Positions 46,052 through 57,830 of a stretch of DNA of 64,000 nucleotides are shown here, piece after piece (position 1 is the first letter of the stretch; every line of letters begins with the position of its first letter). The notes beneath the pieces were generated by a model. It saw only the letters and a list, made by a program, of their open reading frames with translations, was not told where the DNA came from and made no database searches. Origin of the DNA: Bursaphelenchus xylophilus (taxonomy: Eukaryota; Nematoda; Chromadorea; Rhabditida; Aphelenchoididae); contig CAJFCV020000001.1 in the NCBI GenBank assembly GCA_904066235.2, positions 8,618,001 to 8,682,000 of the forward strand, in the 5' to 3' direction. The position numbers and the translations under genes are program-made.

Positions 46052-46724
46052 ACCTTCAAGAACACGAACCTTCCTCTGCATCCAGGTCTAGTCCAAGAAA
46101 TTCCAAGCCCAATCAAATATAAATATATTATACATAATACACTCTTTAAGAAATAATGGATCGCGGGTCCGACCTTTTTATTTTACACATATTGATGTAG
46201 TTAATACACAGTCTCTTACTCGCTTTGCCTTTGTAAATATAAATTTTATTATCAACAAGGATAAGTACGGTCAACACCCATGACAAGACGTAAGGTTGCA
46301 GGCTCTCGCGGAGGCATTCTCGGTTATCGCAGTCTCCACCTACGGAAAGTACATATTTGATGGTATTAGTATCTCGAGACGGACTGAAAATTGAGGTCCG
46401 GCCCGTTTTAAAATCCGGACCGATTTTTGTCGGTCCGGACCGTCGCGACTCTTGCGGGCAACAACATAAAATACGGCGGTGATGCGTTTACTTTTGGAAA
46501 TCTGCTGACACTTGCGAGCAACAGGAAGAAATAATATCTTTTTTGTGTCTTCTTTTACTTTAACTATTCTTAATTATTATATAAATAAAGCGTTAATCAT
46601 AAGAACGAGCCCAAATTCTCTGATGACGGAAAGGATACCGAGGACTGTGGTTGATCATCTGTTGGAATCGGCGCTGCGGACGAGGACGTACTAGTTCTGG
46701 ATTCTATAACGGAGCATTATAATG
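46052..46724. other. SMIM14 3' region and intergenic DNA
   Basis: The 3' UTR of the SMIM14 homologue probably ends after the AT-rich stretch at 46,120-46,150. A small palindromic patch of GTCCGGACC-type sequence lies at about 46,390-46,450. No gene is recognisable. Repeats at 61,133-61,805. Confidence 0.45.
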
Positions 46725-47159
46725 TTTAAAACACGATTTTTGAGTCACTGCGTCAGCCAGTAGTGGGGCCCGGTCTTAGGAAAAAATCGATTTTGAGATT
46801 TTTGGCTTAAAATAGTCGGTAGCACTTGTGGAAGAAAAGCTAAAAATATTTTTGCCCAATTTTGCCCGGAAGGCATATTTTTTTACAAAATACGTTTTTA
46901 CACTTCAAAGCCTCTGGAGGCCGATGTGATCCGACCACAGAGCTCAAACCTGGCATACAGGGGTTTTTGACACCCAGGAATCTGAAAATCGTAGCATTTT
47001 TACCGTCAGATTACTGTAACATGGTCATACTGTAATCCGGTCGATAAAAATCGACGATAACTTCTTTAGATCAAAAATGCCACAGGATTTTATTGCAGAT
47101 TCGGAATCAGCATAAAATTCTGCTTCGGATACATGTAAAATATGTTCAAAATTCCGTGG

Positions 47160-47234
47160 CCCAACCTCTGTAGTATAGTGGTTGTGCGCCAGGATTATCA
47201 ATCTGGCGACCCAGGTTCGATTCCCGGTGGCTGC
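47160..47234 (+). tRNA. tRNA-like sequence, left arm of P47
   Basis: Asp/Glu-like D-arm GTAGTATAGTGGTTG, a perfect 5-bp anticodon stem (GCCAG with CTGGC) around a 10-nt loop, and a B-box GGTTCGATTCCC with one T-stem mismatch. The acceptor stem pairs poorly (about 5 of 7). The oversized anticodon loop and weak acceptor argue against a working tRNA, but both Pol III promoter boxes look usable. Confidence 0.5.
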
Positions 47235-48052
47235 AAATGGCAGAAAATGGACTATAAAAGGGCGGAAACTTGGAAAAAAGGGAAAATAAATTACAGAAAA
47301 TTAATTTTATGCTACTTAGGAGCAGTTTAAAAGTTTTTGCAAGAATTCCGCATAAATTACGGTTTTTATTGAAAACGCCTTATAGCTTGCCGGAAAGTGG
47401 AGCAATCTGGTTAAAATTTACAGAAGAGGTTACTGTGGCTTCCTACTACAAAATAAGTCCATTTCTGCTTATTTCGTTAAATTTTTGGGATAGCCTGGAT
47501 TTTCTTTCAAATTCGGGATTTTAAGAAGGCGAGCTGCGGCCGAGGTTTATCGAACGGAACACTATTTGACCAAAAAGTCATATAAGATTCACAAAAAGTC
47601 ATATAAGATTCCCTAACAGCACCGGGATCACACAGCTTGCAAAACTTAGGCCGTCTTGCGTATCCCACGAAAAACGGAGCGCGTGGACGCTCTTATGATA
47701 AATCTAAATGAAGACTCAGTTGATAAGGAACAGGGGCTAAATTACGGGACTGTAACATGCGTGCTTCCTTCTGAAAACCAAATAATTGTTTTATTTTGTT
47801 TTGTATTACATTCCTCGACGGATTTGAAGAATATTGCATAGCAAGCGTTATCTAGATTCACCACAACTCTTTAGTTGCCATTTGGTGCGATCTTACGAAT
47901 GCTGTGAGGCGTTTTCCATAAAAACCGTAATTTATGCGGAATTCTTGCAAAAACTTTTAAACTGCTCCTAAGTAGCATAAAATTAATTTTCTGTAATTTA
48001 TTTTCCCTTTTTTCCAAGTTTCCGCCCTTTTATAGTCCATTTTCTGCCATTT

Positions 48053-48128
48053 GCAGCCACCGGGAATCGAACCTGGGTCGCCAGATTGATAATCCTGGCG
48101 CACAACCACTATACTACAGAGGTTGGGC
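48053..48128 (-). tRNA. tRNA-like sequence, right arm of P47
   Basis: Exact or near-exact inverted copy of the left-arm sequence, with the same boxes and oversized anticodon loop. Confidence 0.5.
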
Positions 48129-48554
48129 CACGGAATTTTGAACATATTTTACATGCATCCGAAGCAGAATTTTATGCTGATTCCGAATCTGCAATAAAAT
48201 CCTGTGGCATTTTTGATCTAAAGAAGTTATCGTCGATTTTTATCGACCGGATTACAGTATGACCATGTTACAGTAATCTGACGGTAAAAATGCTACGATT
48301 TTCAGATTCCTGGGTGTCAAAAACCCCTGTATGCCAGGTTTGAGCTCTGTGGTCGGATCACATCGGCCTCCAGAGGCTTTGAAGTGTAAAAACGTATTTT
48401 GTAAAAAAATATGCCTTCCGGGCAAAATTGGGCAAAAATATTTTTAGCTTTTCTTCCACAAGTGCTACCGACTATTTTAAGCCAAAAATATCAAAATCGA
48501 TTTTTTCCTAAGACCACCGCTGGTGCCCTGACTCAAAAATCGTGTTTTAAATGA

Positions 48555-49880
48555 TTAAGACCTTACGAAATTTTCTTCCTTTGCCAACACTCGCCAAATA
48601 CTAGGACTAGGTGGTTTATATTTTAAGGTAGCCATCCAATCTATCGGCGAAGAAATTAAGCCACGGCAAGCCTCATCGACGTCCGTGAATTCAGTAGCCA
48701 GTTGATTTCTCAACTCATTCTCGAATACTAATCCCAAAACACTCCGATCTTCCACCTTCTCAAGGGAACTTTCTTTTTTCTCATGTTTTTCGAAATATTT
48801 CAAGTGATCCTCGGTTTCATCCCGGTTGTTGTAAAGCAGCTCTTTCCCAAAAAAGACTCTGCTTGACAAAGCTTTTCCAGAATATCTTCAGGAATCGTTG
48901 AGACTTGCAGCATCTTCAGTCTGAAACACAGCTGTCAAGACAATCTCATCATAAAAAAAATTACTTAAAATATTACCTATGTAAAGAGTAATTCCTCCTG
49001 TCGTACCGAGATTTCGGAATCCGCTTCAAAGCGAATTTCTTTTTTATCTGGTTCCTCTCAAAGAACAGCCGTTCTTGGAACTTCCTTACTTGGAGACCTT
49101 CATAAAGAACATACGCGTTTGCTCCTAAAAAGCAAAATTTAAAAAAACGTAAAAAAATCCATTTTCAGTATAATTAGCTTACTAACATAACCATCTTGAG
49201 GCTCGTTCTTGCACTGTTGACACTTTCCATCAGGTCCACTTAGGTCTTCGCACAACACGTGATAATCGAATGAACACCAAGAACACCTCACTTTCTTGTC
49301 ACATTCTTCATAAGGTTCGTTGCAACCTGCACACACAATTCGAGATTGGCATTGATAACAGTAATCACAAGCCAAGGAATGCATTGGAAACCAACATCCC
49401 ATGCAGATATTTGTAGAGCAGCTGAAACTCGACATCTTTAGAATATAAACTTACTATCTGCAAAACCATTTTTCATAAAAATTAGTGGGCTGCTCGATAA
49501 GCGGAGGATCAAGACATTTGAGATGAAAGTTGCGATTACATCCATCACAAATATATGATTCATCTTTTTCATCCTCCCCGTGGCAAAAGAAACATGGGTC
49601 ACAGATGTAACAAAACCATTTAGCGATTCGGTTCAGGTTCTATAAGAAATTTGGTTGAACGACTTCAAATAATACAAAGCCCTTTCGGCGACAAATTTAG
49701 GTAATAAAGCGCAAACTTACATCAGCGGAAATGCCAGTACATTTAGCCTTTCGGTGGAACACTTCGTAACAGTTATAACATTTGATCGTGCTGTCGCCCA
49801 GTAGATCGTCGCAGGTTGTGCAGTAAGGGTAGCGTCCCATATCAACCGCACATTCATAATAACGTTCAATATATTTAATA
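48555..49880 (-). CDS. PHD-finger protein, DPF-like, with frameshift in its last exon
   Basis: Exons read from right to left: about 49,728-49,880 (first PHD-like half, CTTCDDLLGDSTIKCYNC, then H and C), about 49,490-49,640 (canonical PHD: CYICDPCFFC, CDGCNRNFHLKC, WFC), about 49,185-49,440 (another Cys-rich segment with CVCAGC-like pairs and CSWCSFDYHVLC), about 48,976-49,125 (basic segment), and 48,555-48,920. The order of the first two fingers resembles double-PHD (DPF/PHF10) histone readers, but I cannot name an orthologue. The 5' end was not resolved. A run of six A at 48,849-48,854 (seven in copy 2) shifts the frame in the last exon after about 20 codons. That would destroy the C-terminus unless it is a sequencing error. 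Confidence 0.6.
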
Positions 49881-51202
49881 AGAGATCATTAGCACCAGCG
49901 CATCGGACGGAATGCCAAGCCTTCGCCAAACGGTTTTCGTGTTGGGGCAAAATGTTGGAAACAAGGGTTTTTGACACCAGCACGCCAATTTGTCCACATG
50001 TGTCCAGAAAAAATTCAAACATGGATCGGGTCAAGTTTTTCCCCGGTCATGGATTAAGTGTTCCCCTCGGCAGAAATACCGCGGTATTAATACCGTAATA
50101 AAACCGCAGAACAAAATGCTGTCAATGCGGAAATTGTCAGAGTACTCAGAAATAATGCAGGAAAAGTTATAAATTGCATAAACAACACAGAAAAAAAATT
50201 TCGGCCTAATTTGGAGGCATTTTTCAAACGTTGGATCAAAGTAAGTCAATTTCTATGATCTTAACTTTTCTTATGGTGTGAGGTGCACTGTTCGGATCTA
50301 ACCATCCTTGGTAGGGAATTCAACGATCAAGACGTTTTGTTGAAAAGGCTTTTTTGGTTCAGTTTGGTCAATTTTACGCAAGTTTCACACAAAAATATTG
50401 TTTAATACCCAATATATTATACTTATTTTTTAGTGTTCCGTGAAAAAGCATGTTTGACTTTGAAGGGTCATAACTCGACGTAGGATTGATCATTTTTAAT
50501 GATCTTTCTTTTAAACAAAATGGTAACTACTAAGGAATAAAATGAGCTATTGCTCATAAAAATTGAACAATCCTATAAAAAGTTATAAGCATTTTACATC
50601 CGCGAACTTAGCTGAACCACCCTGTAGTTACTGGGATTTTTTTGGAAGCATGATGTTGGATACAAGTCGATCGATTTTTTATTAAATTTTTTTAATAATT
50701 TCGTTATTTCGAGGCCGCATTCCTAAGTATACTTGCCCAAAAATCGAGCACCCAAAGTTGGCCATGAAACACAAGACAAGAGGATTGGAAAGCGCGATAT
50801 ACGTTTTGTGGTGATATAGCCATGCGTATTTTAATGCAAAGTATTTTTTTAATAGCCCTATGACCTAATAAAATCGCGGTGCTTTCTTCTCATTGCTTTC
50901 GATTCACATATATTCAGAACCAGGTGTTGCTAGTGAGTTCGTCGTATGATAGTCGTAGGTGTGAATACCGAGTTCTTTTTCCTTCTTGGATAATCAAATT
51001 TTCGGAAACCGGAGTCTAAGAATTACATTTATTTGTTAAGGGCAACATGTAAGGGATTTTAATTAGTCGTGGGAATTTATGAAATTGGGAGGCTATTTAT
51101 GATTCCATCATGTTCTTTGCCTGTTAGGGATACGTCTGTTGTAGTCTTATACGGCCATGCTTTGGATCTTTAGTCCTTCCCCATTCTTCCCTGAAAATTT
51201 TC
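49881..51202. other. Region upstream of the PHD-finger gene up to the duplication junction
   Basis: A short minus-strand frame near 49,880-50,034 may include the 5' end of the PHD-finger gene but has no recognisable motif. From about 50,040 to 51,202 I see no gene, RNA or clear repeat. The join to copy 2 is at about 51,203. Confidence 0.4.
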
Positions 51203-51779
51203 TTCCGCCTCTCAGATTCTTTCCCAAATGGGAAGAGTTCGTAAACACACTCTTCCGAACGAAAAGGAAAGAGGCTGAAGCATTTTTTTCAGAAGATTTT
51301 TTTCGCTCTTATTCCTTCGCTCTTACATATAAGTAAATAATCGTACATATAAGTTATTCTGAAATTACTTATATGTAAACTTTATTTTCGGCGCTCCACA
51401 AATTTACTTATATTTACAAATAAGGATTTTTTACTTATATTTACCAATAAGGATATTTTACTTATTTGTAACCCAGAATTATGCACAGTGCAAATTATAT
51501 TATAAACGTTTATTTTGATTCTCAAAAACAACAAATACATGTGGATAACGCATCCTGTGTCTGTTTTTGTCCTTATGAGGCATCAATTGCTTGCTTTCGT
51601 GATCTTCTATGGGGACTTCTGCGTCTGCATTCACTGAAAATAGTAACAAATAAAGAAGATAAGGTCGCTCGACGATATTTACTATAAGCCCTTCTCAATT
51701 GTTTGTGCTTCTTCACCCCGAAAAAATTAGTTTTAGGTTCACCAAGTTTGTAAATGAAATTTCGAGACACCAAGTTTTT

Positions 51780-51936
51780 CATGTTGTACTAGGTCCAGGT
51801 GAATATTCTCAACATACCTGAATCATCCGAGTGCCATTTTTCCGGGATCGTGTGTATTGTCCATTTACTACCCTCCACGACCAATTTTTCGATAATCTGA
51901 AACCTAGAGGCTTCACCTGGACCTAGTACAACATAG
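51780..51936. mobile_element. Small hairpin MITE-like element, copy 2
   Basis: Duplicate of the element at 36,697-36,853 within the second tandem copy. Confidence 0.55.
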
Positions 51937-52785
51937 CAAAACTATGTCTGGAAAAATCTTTGGATTTATGAAATGTGAAAGCAGTTTAAAAAAACACCTA
52001 CCAAGTTTGAGCAAACAATTCTTCATCCAAATTCCTGCCTCATAGTGCTTGTTTATAGATTTTTTGGAACTGCGTGAAGTTTGACGTTATCATGCTCCGT
52101 GCTCTGGAAGGTTCTCACGTTCGCGACTTTTGATCTGAGTACTCTGTCCTCCTGTAAAAGAAAAAAAACTGACTACAAGCATCTTACTTTATTCGGTCCG
52201 AGGTTGAGATACGTTCTTTGGCGCTCCAAAAACTAGAATTTTTCTAAGTCCGGCCAACGCGCGCAGAAACCAAAAAGCGTCTTTGACGCTCAAAAGTTTT
52301 CTTTTCAAGGCTCATATATGTACATATAAGTAAAAATGAACGAGCTCCGCCGTTTTTTACATATAAGTACCGCTATTTGTAAATATAAGTAAATAAACGT
52401 AAATATAAGTAAAAAATTTTACTTATAAGTAAATCCGAGTCCCCTGTGTAGAAAAAATTCGAAAAATTACTTTTTAACACTACTACTTAAGAAAAAAGTA
52501 ACAATCAGAAAAAAATAACAAAATTTTTGAGATTAATAACAATAAATCCAGTCAGATGGTTCAGATGGCAGGTCTAAGCCTCTTCTTTGATTTTTCCCCG
52601 GTTCCGGAAGTGTCACTGTTCCGCCATTCCGGAAGTGTCCAAATTCCGGAAATGTCCTGATGCGCAGAACGGTATTTGACTCGAGCAAAGCAAGTAGAAA
52701 AACTGTTGTTGGACACGGACTCCGAATATGACAGGGAGAGATGGCTGTCGGCCGTGGGACCACCGACCTGCTAGAATCCAGATGA

Positions 52786-53119
52786 GAAGATCACTACGCA
52801 GAATGGGACTGCCCGCAGGCAGTTGCTTGTCATAATTACGAGGCAGTGCAAGAAGGTGAATTATCTCTGGAGGAAGGGGACCTCGTAAATATCCTCAGGA
52901 AAATGCCAGACGGTAGGTTTTATTTAAAAACTGTTACAACAAAGTACTGTAAAATATGTTTATACATATTTTACAGGTTGGTTCTACGGAGAACGGCCAA
53001 GAGATCTCAAAGGTGGATGGTTCCCCTCTTCCTACGTACAACAGGTTATGAATGACCATGTCCGGGCAAACAACTATCGACAAAGATTACGTGTAATACA
53101 AGCTGCTAACGGTTACTGA
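52786..53119 (+). pseudogene. Orphan ephexin-type SH3 exons, copy 2
   Basis: Second copy of the SH3 exon pair (about 52,786-52,912 and 52,977-53,119). I saw no base difference from copy 1. The upstream flank is again the right arm of element H, so both copies lack a visible gene body. Confidence 0.6.
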
Positions 53120-53521
53120 CAGAGATTGCCACGGCCAAAATTACGGCTCCGGCTCCCCTGCAAAATTTAACTGTTTCGGTTTTTTTACTATATAAATGTG
53201 TGCTATTGAGCTTTCGTAGTTTTATTAGAAACCAATGACACGTTCTTGAAAATAATCAACAGCATTAAAAACAATTACACAAACTTAGCACCTCCTTTCC
53301 AGTATTTTTCAAGCAATTGGTTTAACAAGATTTTCGTGATCAAAGTATCGTGCTTTTACTTTTCTGATTGGCAAAAAATCGGCACTTTTGATAGACAAGA
53401 CGAAAAATATTTAATCGCACCATCCTTATGTATAGAGAGAAAGCTGATGTTTGTATAAATTTATTTCAAACCTATAGACCGTTGAAAACAGTAACAAACT
53501 TAACAACAAACATTCCTAAAA

Positions 53522-56500
53522 TTATGTTCTAACATCAGCTGCCGCAGTTCCTTGAGTTTTGGTTGGAGATGATGCTGACGACGAAGAGCCCCAAAACCAA
53601 CTAAACCATCCTGGAGGATCCGGCTGGCCTGATCTTCTTCCTGCTTCTTTCCTGGCCCTCCTCAAGTCTGCCTTCATCTGTTTCAAAAAGTTTTGAGCAT
53701 AGGTTTGGATCTCGCTCGGGGCTGAGTTGGACATACGCACAGCCGCTTCAGCATATTGGACAGCTTCATCAAAAGACCCGGTATGGAAAAGAGCTTCCGC
53801 GTAGTTGCAATAGTACCCAACCAGAATATCTGAGCAGTCTGGAGCGTACAATATCTTTTCGGCTCCAACCTTAAGATATTTCTTGGCCGTTTCGAACCGA
53901 TTCCTCAGGATACACGCAGCACCAAAGTTATTCAATATGTGGAAGAATTGTGGATGATTAGGGCCATAGATATGATAGGTTAACTAAAATAAACAATAAA
54001 CAAGATTCTCCTCGTACGTACACTGACATAAAACCATGTTCATACCTTCAGTACTTCATCCATGGATTCACATGCTTCGCTTTCTCTAGAATCATCGCGA
54101 TAATCAATAATGAAGTGTGCAAATTGCTGCAGACACATGGCAAAGAGAATGATGGGATCTGAATACTCTTGGCCAAAGTCTTCGATCTTATAAGGACTCT
54201 CGATCAGCGCTCCTTTAGAGATGAAGTACTTGTTTAGATGGTTGTCCATGGCAGCCATTTGTTTGGTTATACAATGTCTGTATCCAATTTCCGCATTCTC
54301 CAAGTCTCCCTGATTTGCAAGGATTTCAGCCATCTTTAACGAGATCCCGATAAATTCTGGTGAACTTTCATTCTTTTGATGCAGTTGGATTAGCCTAAAA
54401 TTAATGCCTTCTCACTAACCCCTGTAAAACGCCAATTAAAGTCAAGTCTAGACGCGTATTTTTAGTTAACCCACCGTTGGACAACCAGTTTAAAGTGTCC
54501 CAGAGCTTGATCCCAATCTCCCTTGAAGTAATATGTGTTCGCCAATTCATCGAGTACTCGGGTTACTTCGATACTATTATCGCCTTTCGCTTTTACTTCT
54601 TCAAGGACCTCCTCCAAGATTCTTATCGCTTCATCAAAGTTCTTGTACTTCCGTTGAAGCCATGACTGTTTAATTTTATCCTTGATTGGGTCGTCATCCA
54701 GTTTAACGGTATCATGAAACAATACTTCTTTGATAGCTCCAACCACGGACAATGCAAGCAATGGTTTAGTATAAGTAGCCGTGTACTTAGAGCCGCTTTG
54801 TGACTTCCGTCCTCCATCTTTATTTGATCCGGAACTGTTATTGTAATAGAACCTTCAAATAAAATGCTTGTTATAAGTATTATCATAAAGTGCGTAGACT
54901 TTTCGTCGCGAAGCTTTTTGCACTATGCATCGTCCATTTAAAAGACGATTTTTGGCTCGCTGCGTCAGCGGTGGACATAGGAAAAAATCTATTTTGAGTT
55001 TTTTGCATAAAAATGACCGTCGACATGTGCTAAGGAAAAGCGAACAACAGTTTTTCTCAATTCTGCCCGGAAGGCATAAATCTGCTTAAATTTGTCTTTT
55101 TTGGAATTTTCGACCTGGTGACGTCATAGAAAGAGCAAATCACCCAAAATTTTGCTTGTATACGTTTTCGACCATTGGGAATTCATTTTTTTGAAAATTA
55201 AGTCTCTCAGATTACTGTAACATAGGCATATTGTAATCCGGTCGATAAAAATCAACCGTAACTCCTTCGTATCAAAAATCCCACAGGATTTTATTTCAGA
55301 TTCGGAATCAGCATAAAATTCTGCATATTATACACATAATGTGAGGTCATAACTCCAGGGGGGAGATCGCGTAGTATATTGGATTTTGGAAAAAATTACG
55401 TTTGAAAGGTTGCGGGTTCGATTCCCGATTGGTGTAAATATTGAAAACACGGCGGAAATCGCGTTTAATGGACACCTGAGGGTTATGTGAGATACACTAA
55501 GCAATTTTAAACATTAATGCTTATCTAATTGTGATTAAAACTGATTTTATATAATTTTTGGAGACTGAATATGCAAAAAATGAAACTGCTTCAAACCGCT
55601 TGAAATTGGCAACACTTATTCTAGGGTCAATTGTAAGGAACTTTTCCGTTAACTTTTTTGGTAGATCACGGTACCATGGACTACTGTAACATTAAACCTG
55701 ATTTGGTTTTTCGTGCACCACATGGCGCATAGAAGTCGGATTGTCGTCATTGTGATCAGAATGGTTAAGAATGAGTTTTCTTGTGTACAAAAAAATTTTT
55801 ATGGCCGTACCGTTTGGAACGGCCGAGTTATTTGACGCACTTTCACCAATTCATTATGTCATCAAGACGTGTTGCAATTAAGGGCGAATTTTCTTTTATA
55901 TATAGAAAGCGGATCTTTTCGCTGTCTAAAGCGACTAATTAAAACGATTTAATATTTTATGCAAGAATTTTTAAGAAAATTGCTGTTAATCAGGACACGT
56001 TTAACGCTACAGTAATCCCTGGTACGATGATCTACCAAAAAAAGTTAACGGAAAAGTTCCTTACAATTGACCCTAGAATAAGTGCTGCCAATTTCAAGCG
56101 GTTTGAAGCAGTTTCATTTTTTGCATATTCAATCTCCAAAAATTATATAAAATCAGTTTTAATCGCAATTAGATATGCATTGATGTTTAAAATTGGTTAG
56201 TGTATCTCGCATAACCCTGAGGTGTCCATTAAACGCGATTTCCGCCGTGTTTTCAATATTTACACCAAGCGGGGATCGAACCCGCAACCTTTCAAACGTA
56301 ATTTTTGCCAAAATCCAATATACTACGCGATCTCCCCCCTGGAGTTATGACCTCACATTACGTGTATAATATGCAGAATTTTATGCTGATTCCATTCCGA
56401 ATCTGAAATAAAATCCTGTGGGATTTTTGATACGAAGGAGTTACGGTTGATTTTTATCGACCGGATTACAATATGCCTATGTTACAGTAATCTGAGAGAC

Positions 56501-57254
56501 TTAATTTTCAAAAAAATGAATTCCCAATGGTCGAAAACGTATACAAGCAAAATTTCGGGTGATTTGCTCCTTCTATGACGTCACCAGGTCGAAAATTCCA
56601 AAAAAGACAAATTTAAGCAAAAAAATTAGCAGCCTAACTTTGGTTTGCAAGGGTGAAAAAATCCTCAGAACTTTTCTCGCAACACCACGCAATTTTTGTC
56701 CAAATTTTTACAGATTCAAAAATTTTGTTTTGAGCTAAAATAAACTCTGGTGTCTTTAAAAACCTTAAAATATCAAATGTTATTAAGACTACACCTTAAT
56801 AATAGTTCCAATGTTAGAATAAGGAGTTCTGCGCCAACCCGTCTCCGCTGATTACGCCCCCATCGCGATAACGCTGTCAAACGCATTTTTTTCGACAATG
56901 ACGCATTTTTGTCAGGTAATTATAAATCAGTAAAATTTCGCGATTTCTTTGATACGTCTCGACCTGTAACATTATGCCCGATATAAGTATTTTCTTTGTA
57001 AATATCACCGCACGTAAGCTTTTCCAACTACGTCGCTGCGTTTTGCTGAACTATTCGCACAGTGCGAACTTGAAAAAGCGTCAAGCGAAACGCCCGGTGC
57101 CTGAGCGACAAACAGTGTAAAAAAAGCAAAATGCACCGTGCGTCCGGCAAAAAATGTCTACGCACTTTATTAAAGCACCAGCATTATAAAAACAATATTA
57201 CCTGTACTTAGGACGAAAAATGAAACTGGTTCGAGAAAACGATCTACCAAACAT
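53522..57254 (-). CDS. TTC19-like mitochondrial TPR protein, copy 2
   Basis: Exons 57,202-57,254; 54,475-54,852; 54,046-54,394; 53,522-53,983. Coding exons appear identical to copy 1. The only change noticed is one base fewer in a T run inside intron 1 (P40). Both copies keep an open frame, so both could be expressed if the duplication is real. Confidence 0.72.
55358..55435 (+). tRNA. tRNA-like sequence, left arm of P40 copy 2
   Basis: Duplicate of the tRNA-like sequence at 40,275-40,352. Confidence 0.4.
56262..56338 (-). tRNA. tRNA-like sequence, right arm of P40 copy 2
   Basis: Duplicate of the tRNA-like sequence at 41,180-41,256. Confidence 0.42.
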
Positions 57255-57378
57255 TTTCTAAAACCATAATAAGAAAAAATTAACCTGTAAAAAGGTAAGC
57301 AGTGGAAACTGACCAATTTAAGAGCCAACAAAAAAAATGTATTATTGTCCTCTATTTTTTTTAATCTACAACACAAAT

Positions 57379-57830
57379 TCAGCCAAGGCTTTTTGGGGCG
57401 AAGCTAGACCCGCAGGAGCATCCTTGCGTCGCCAGAGGGTTATCCGTTATCCGAAAGGAAGCTCGCATTAAATCTTCCGTAAAGTCGATTGTAGAACCTT
57501 TAACGAACTCTAGTGACATCTAAAAGAACAGTTCATTATAAAAGGAAATTTCAGCATTGACTAACAAAAAAAACAAACCCCGTCTACAACAACCCTGGCC
57601 CCATGTTTTTCTACAATAACATCGTCTTCATGCGTGGCGTTGTCAAGACTTAATTTGTATTCAAATCCAGCACATCCACCACCCTCGACACTGATCCTGA
57701 GGTGCTCATCTTCACCCGCTATCTTTCTTAATCTTTCAACGGCCCGATCTGTAATGACCAACGCCTTAGGATCTGTGGATAAGACCCGGATAACGACTCT
57801 ACTTGTTGACGCCACTGTACGTAAAAACAT
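57379..57830 (-). CDS. isca-2: Mitochondrial iron-sulfur assembly protein ISCA2, copy 2
   Basis: Exons 57,579-57,830 and 57,379-57,519. The encoded protein is the same as copy 1. One A fewer in the intron homopolymer near 57,565 does not touch the coding sequence. Confidence 0.92.

Larger units (their letters stand above)
46725..48551. mobile_element. Palindromic element P47, TTTAAA-flanked, with a tRNA-like sequence in each arm
   Basis: A 1,815-bp near-perfect palindrome with terminal repeat ACACGATTTTTGAGTC (46,731-46,746) and its complement ending at 48,545. Both ends are flanked by TTTAAA (46,725-46,730 and 48,546-48,551). Arms run about 46,731-47,370 and 47,920-48,545. The centre is non-palindromic and has no credible gene. 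Arm sequence (for example ATTACTGTAACAT, TAATCCGGTCGATAAAAATC) is shared with P40. It inserted four bases past the stop codon of the PHD-finger gene. Confidence 0.85.
36120..51202 (+). repeat. Tandem segmental duplication, copy 1 (15,083 bp)
   Basis: The sequence from about 36,120 is repeated head to tail from about 51,203. The offset is 15,083 at the start and falls to 15,082 and then 15,081 through two one-base homopolymer losses in copy 2. Six gene loci are duplicated. The left breakpoint lies in TTACTTATA-rich element T. Confidence 0.93.
54885..57170. mobile_element. Palindromic element P40, copy 2
   Basis: Copy of P40 in the second tandem unit, one base shorter in a T run near 55,650. 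Same position inside the TTC19-like intron. Confidence 0.75.

Noticed and set aside
47142..47330. 62-aa ORF found twice in opposite orientation (also 47,957-48,145)
   Set aside because: Both are the same palindrome arm of P47 and run across the tRNA-like sequence. This is not a protein gene.
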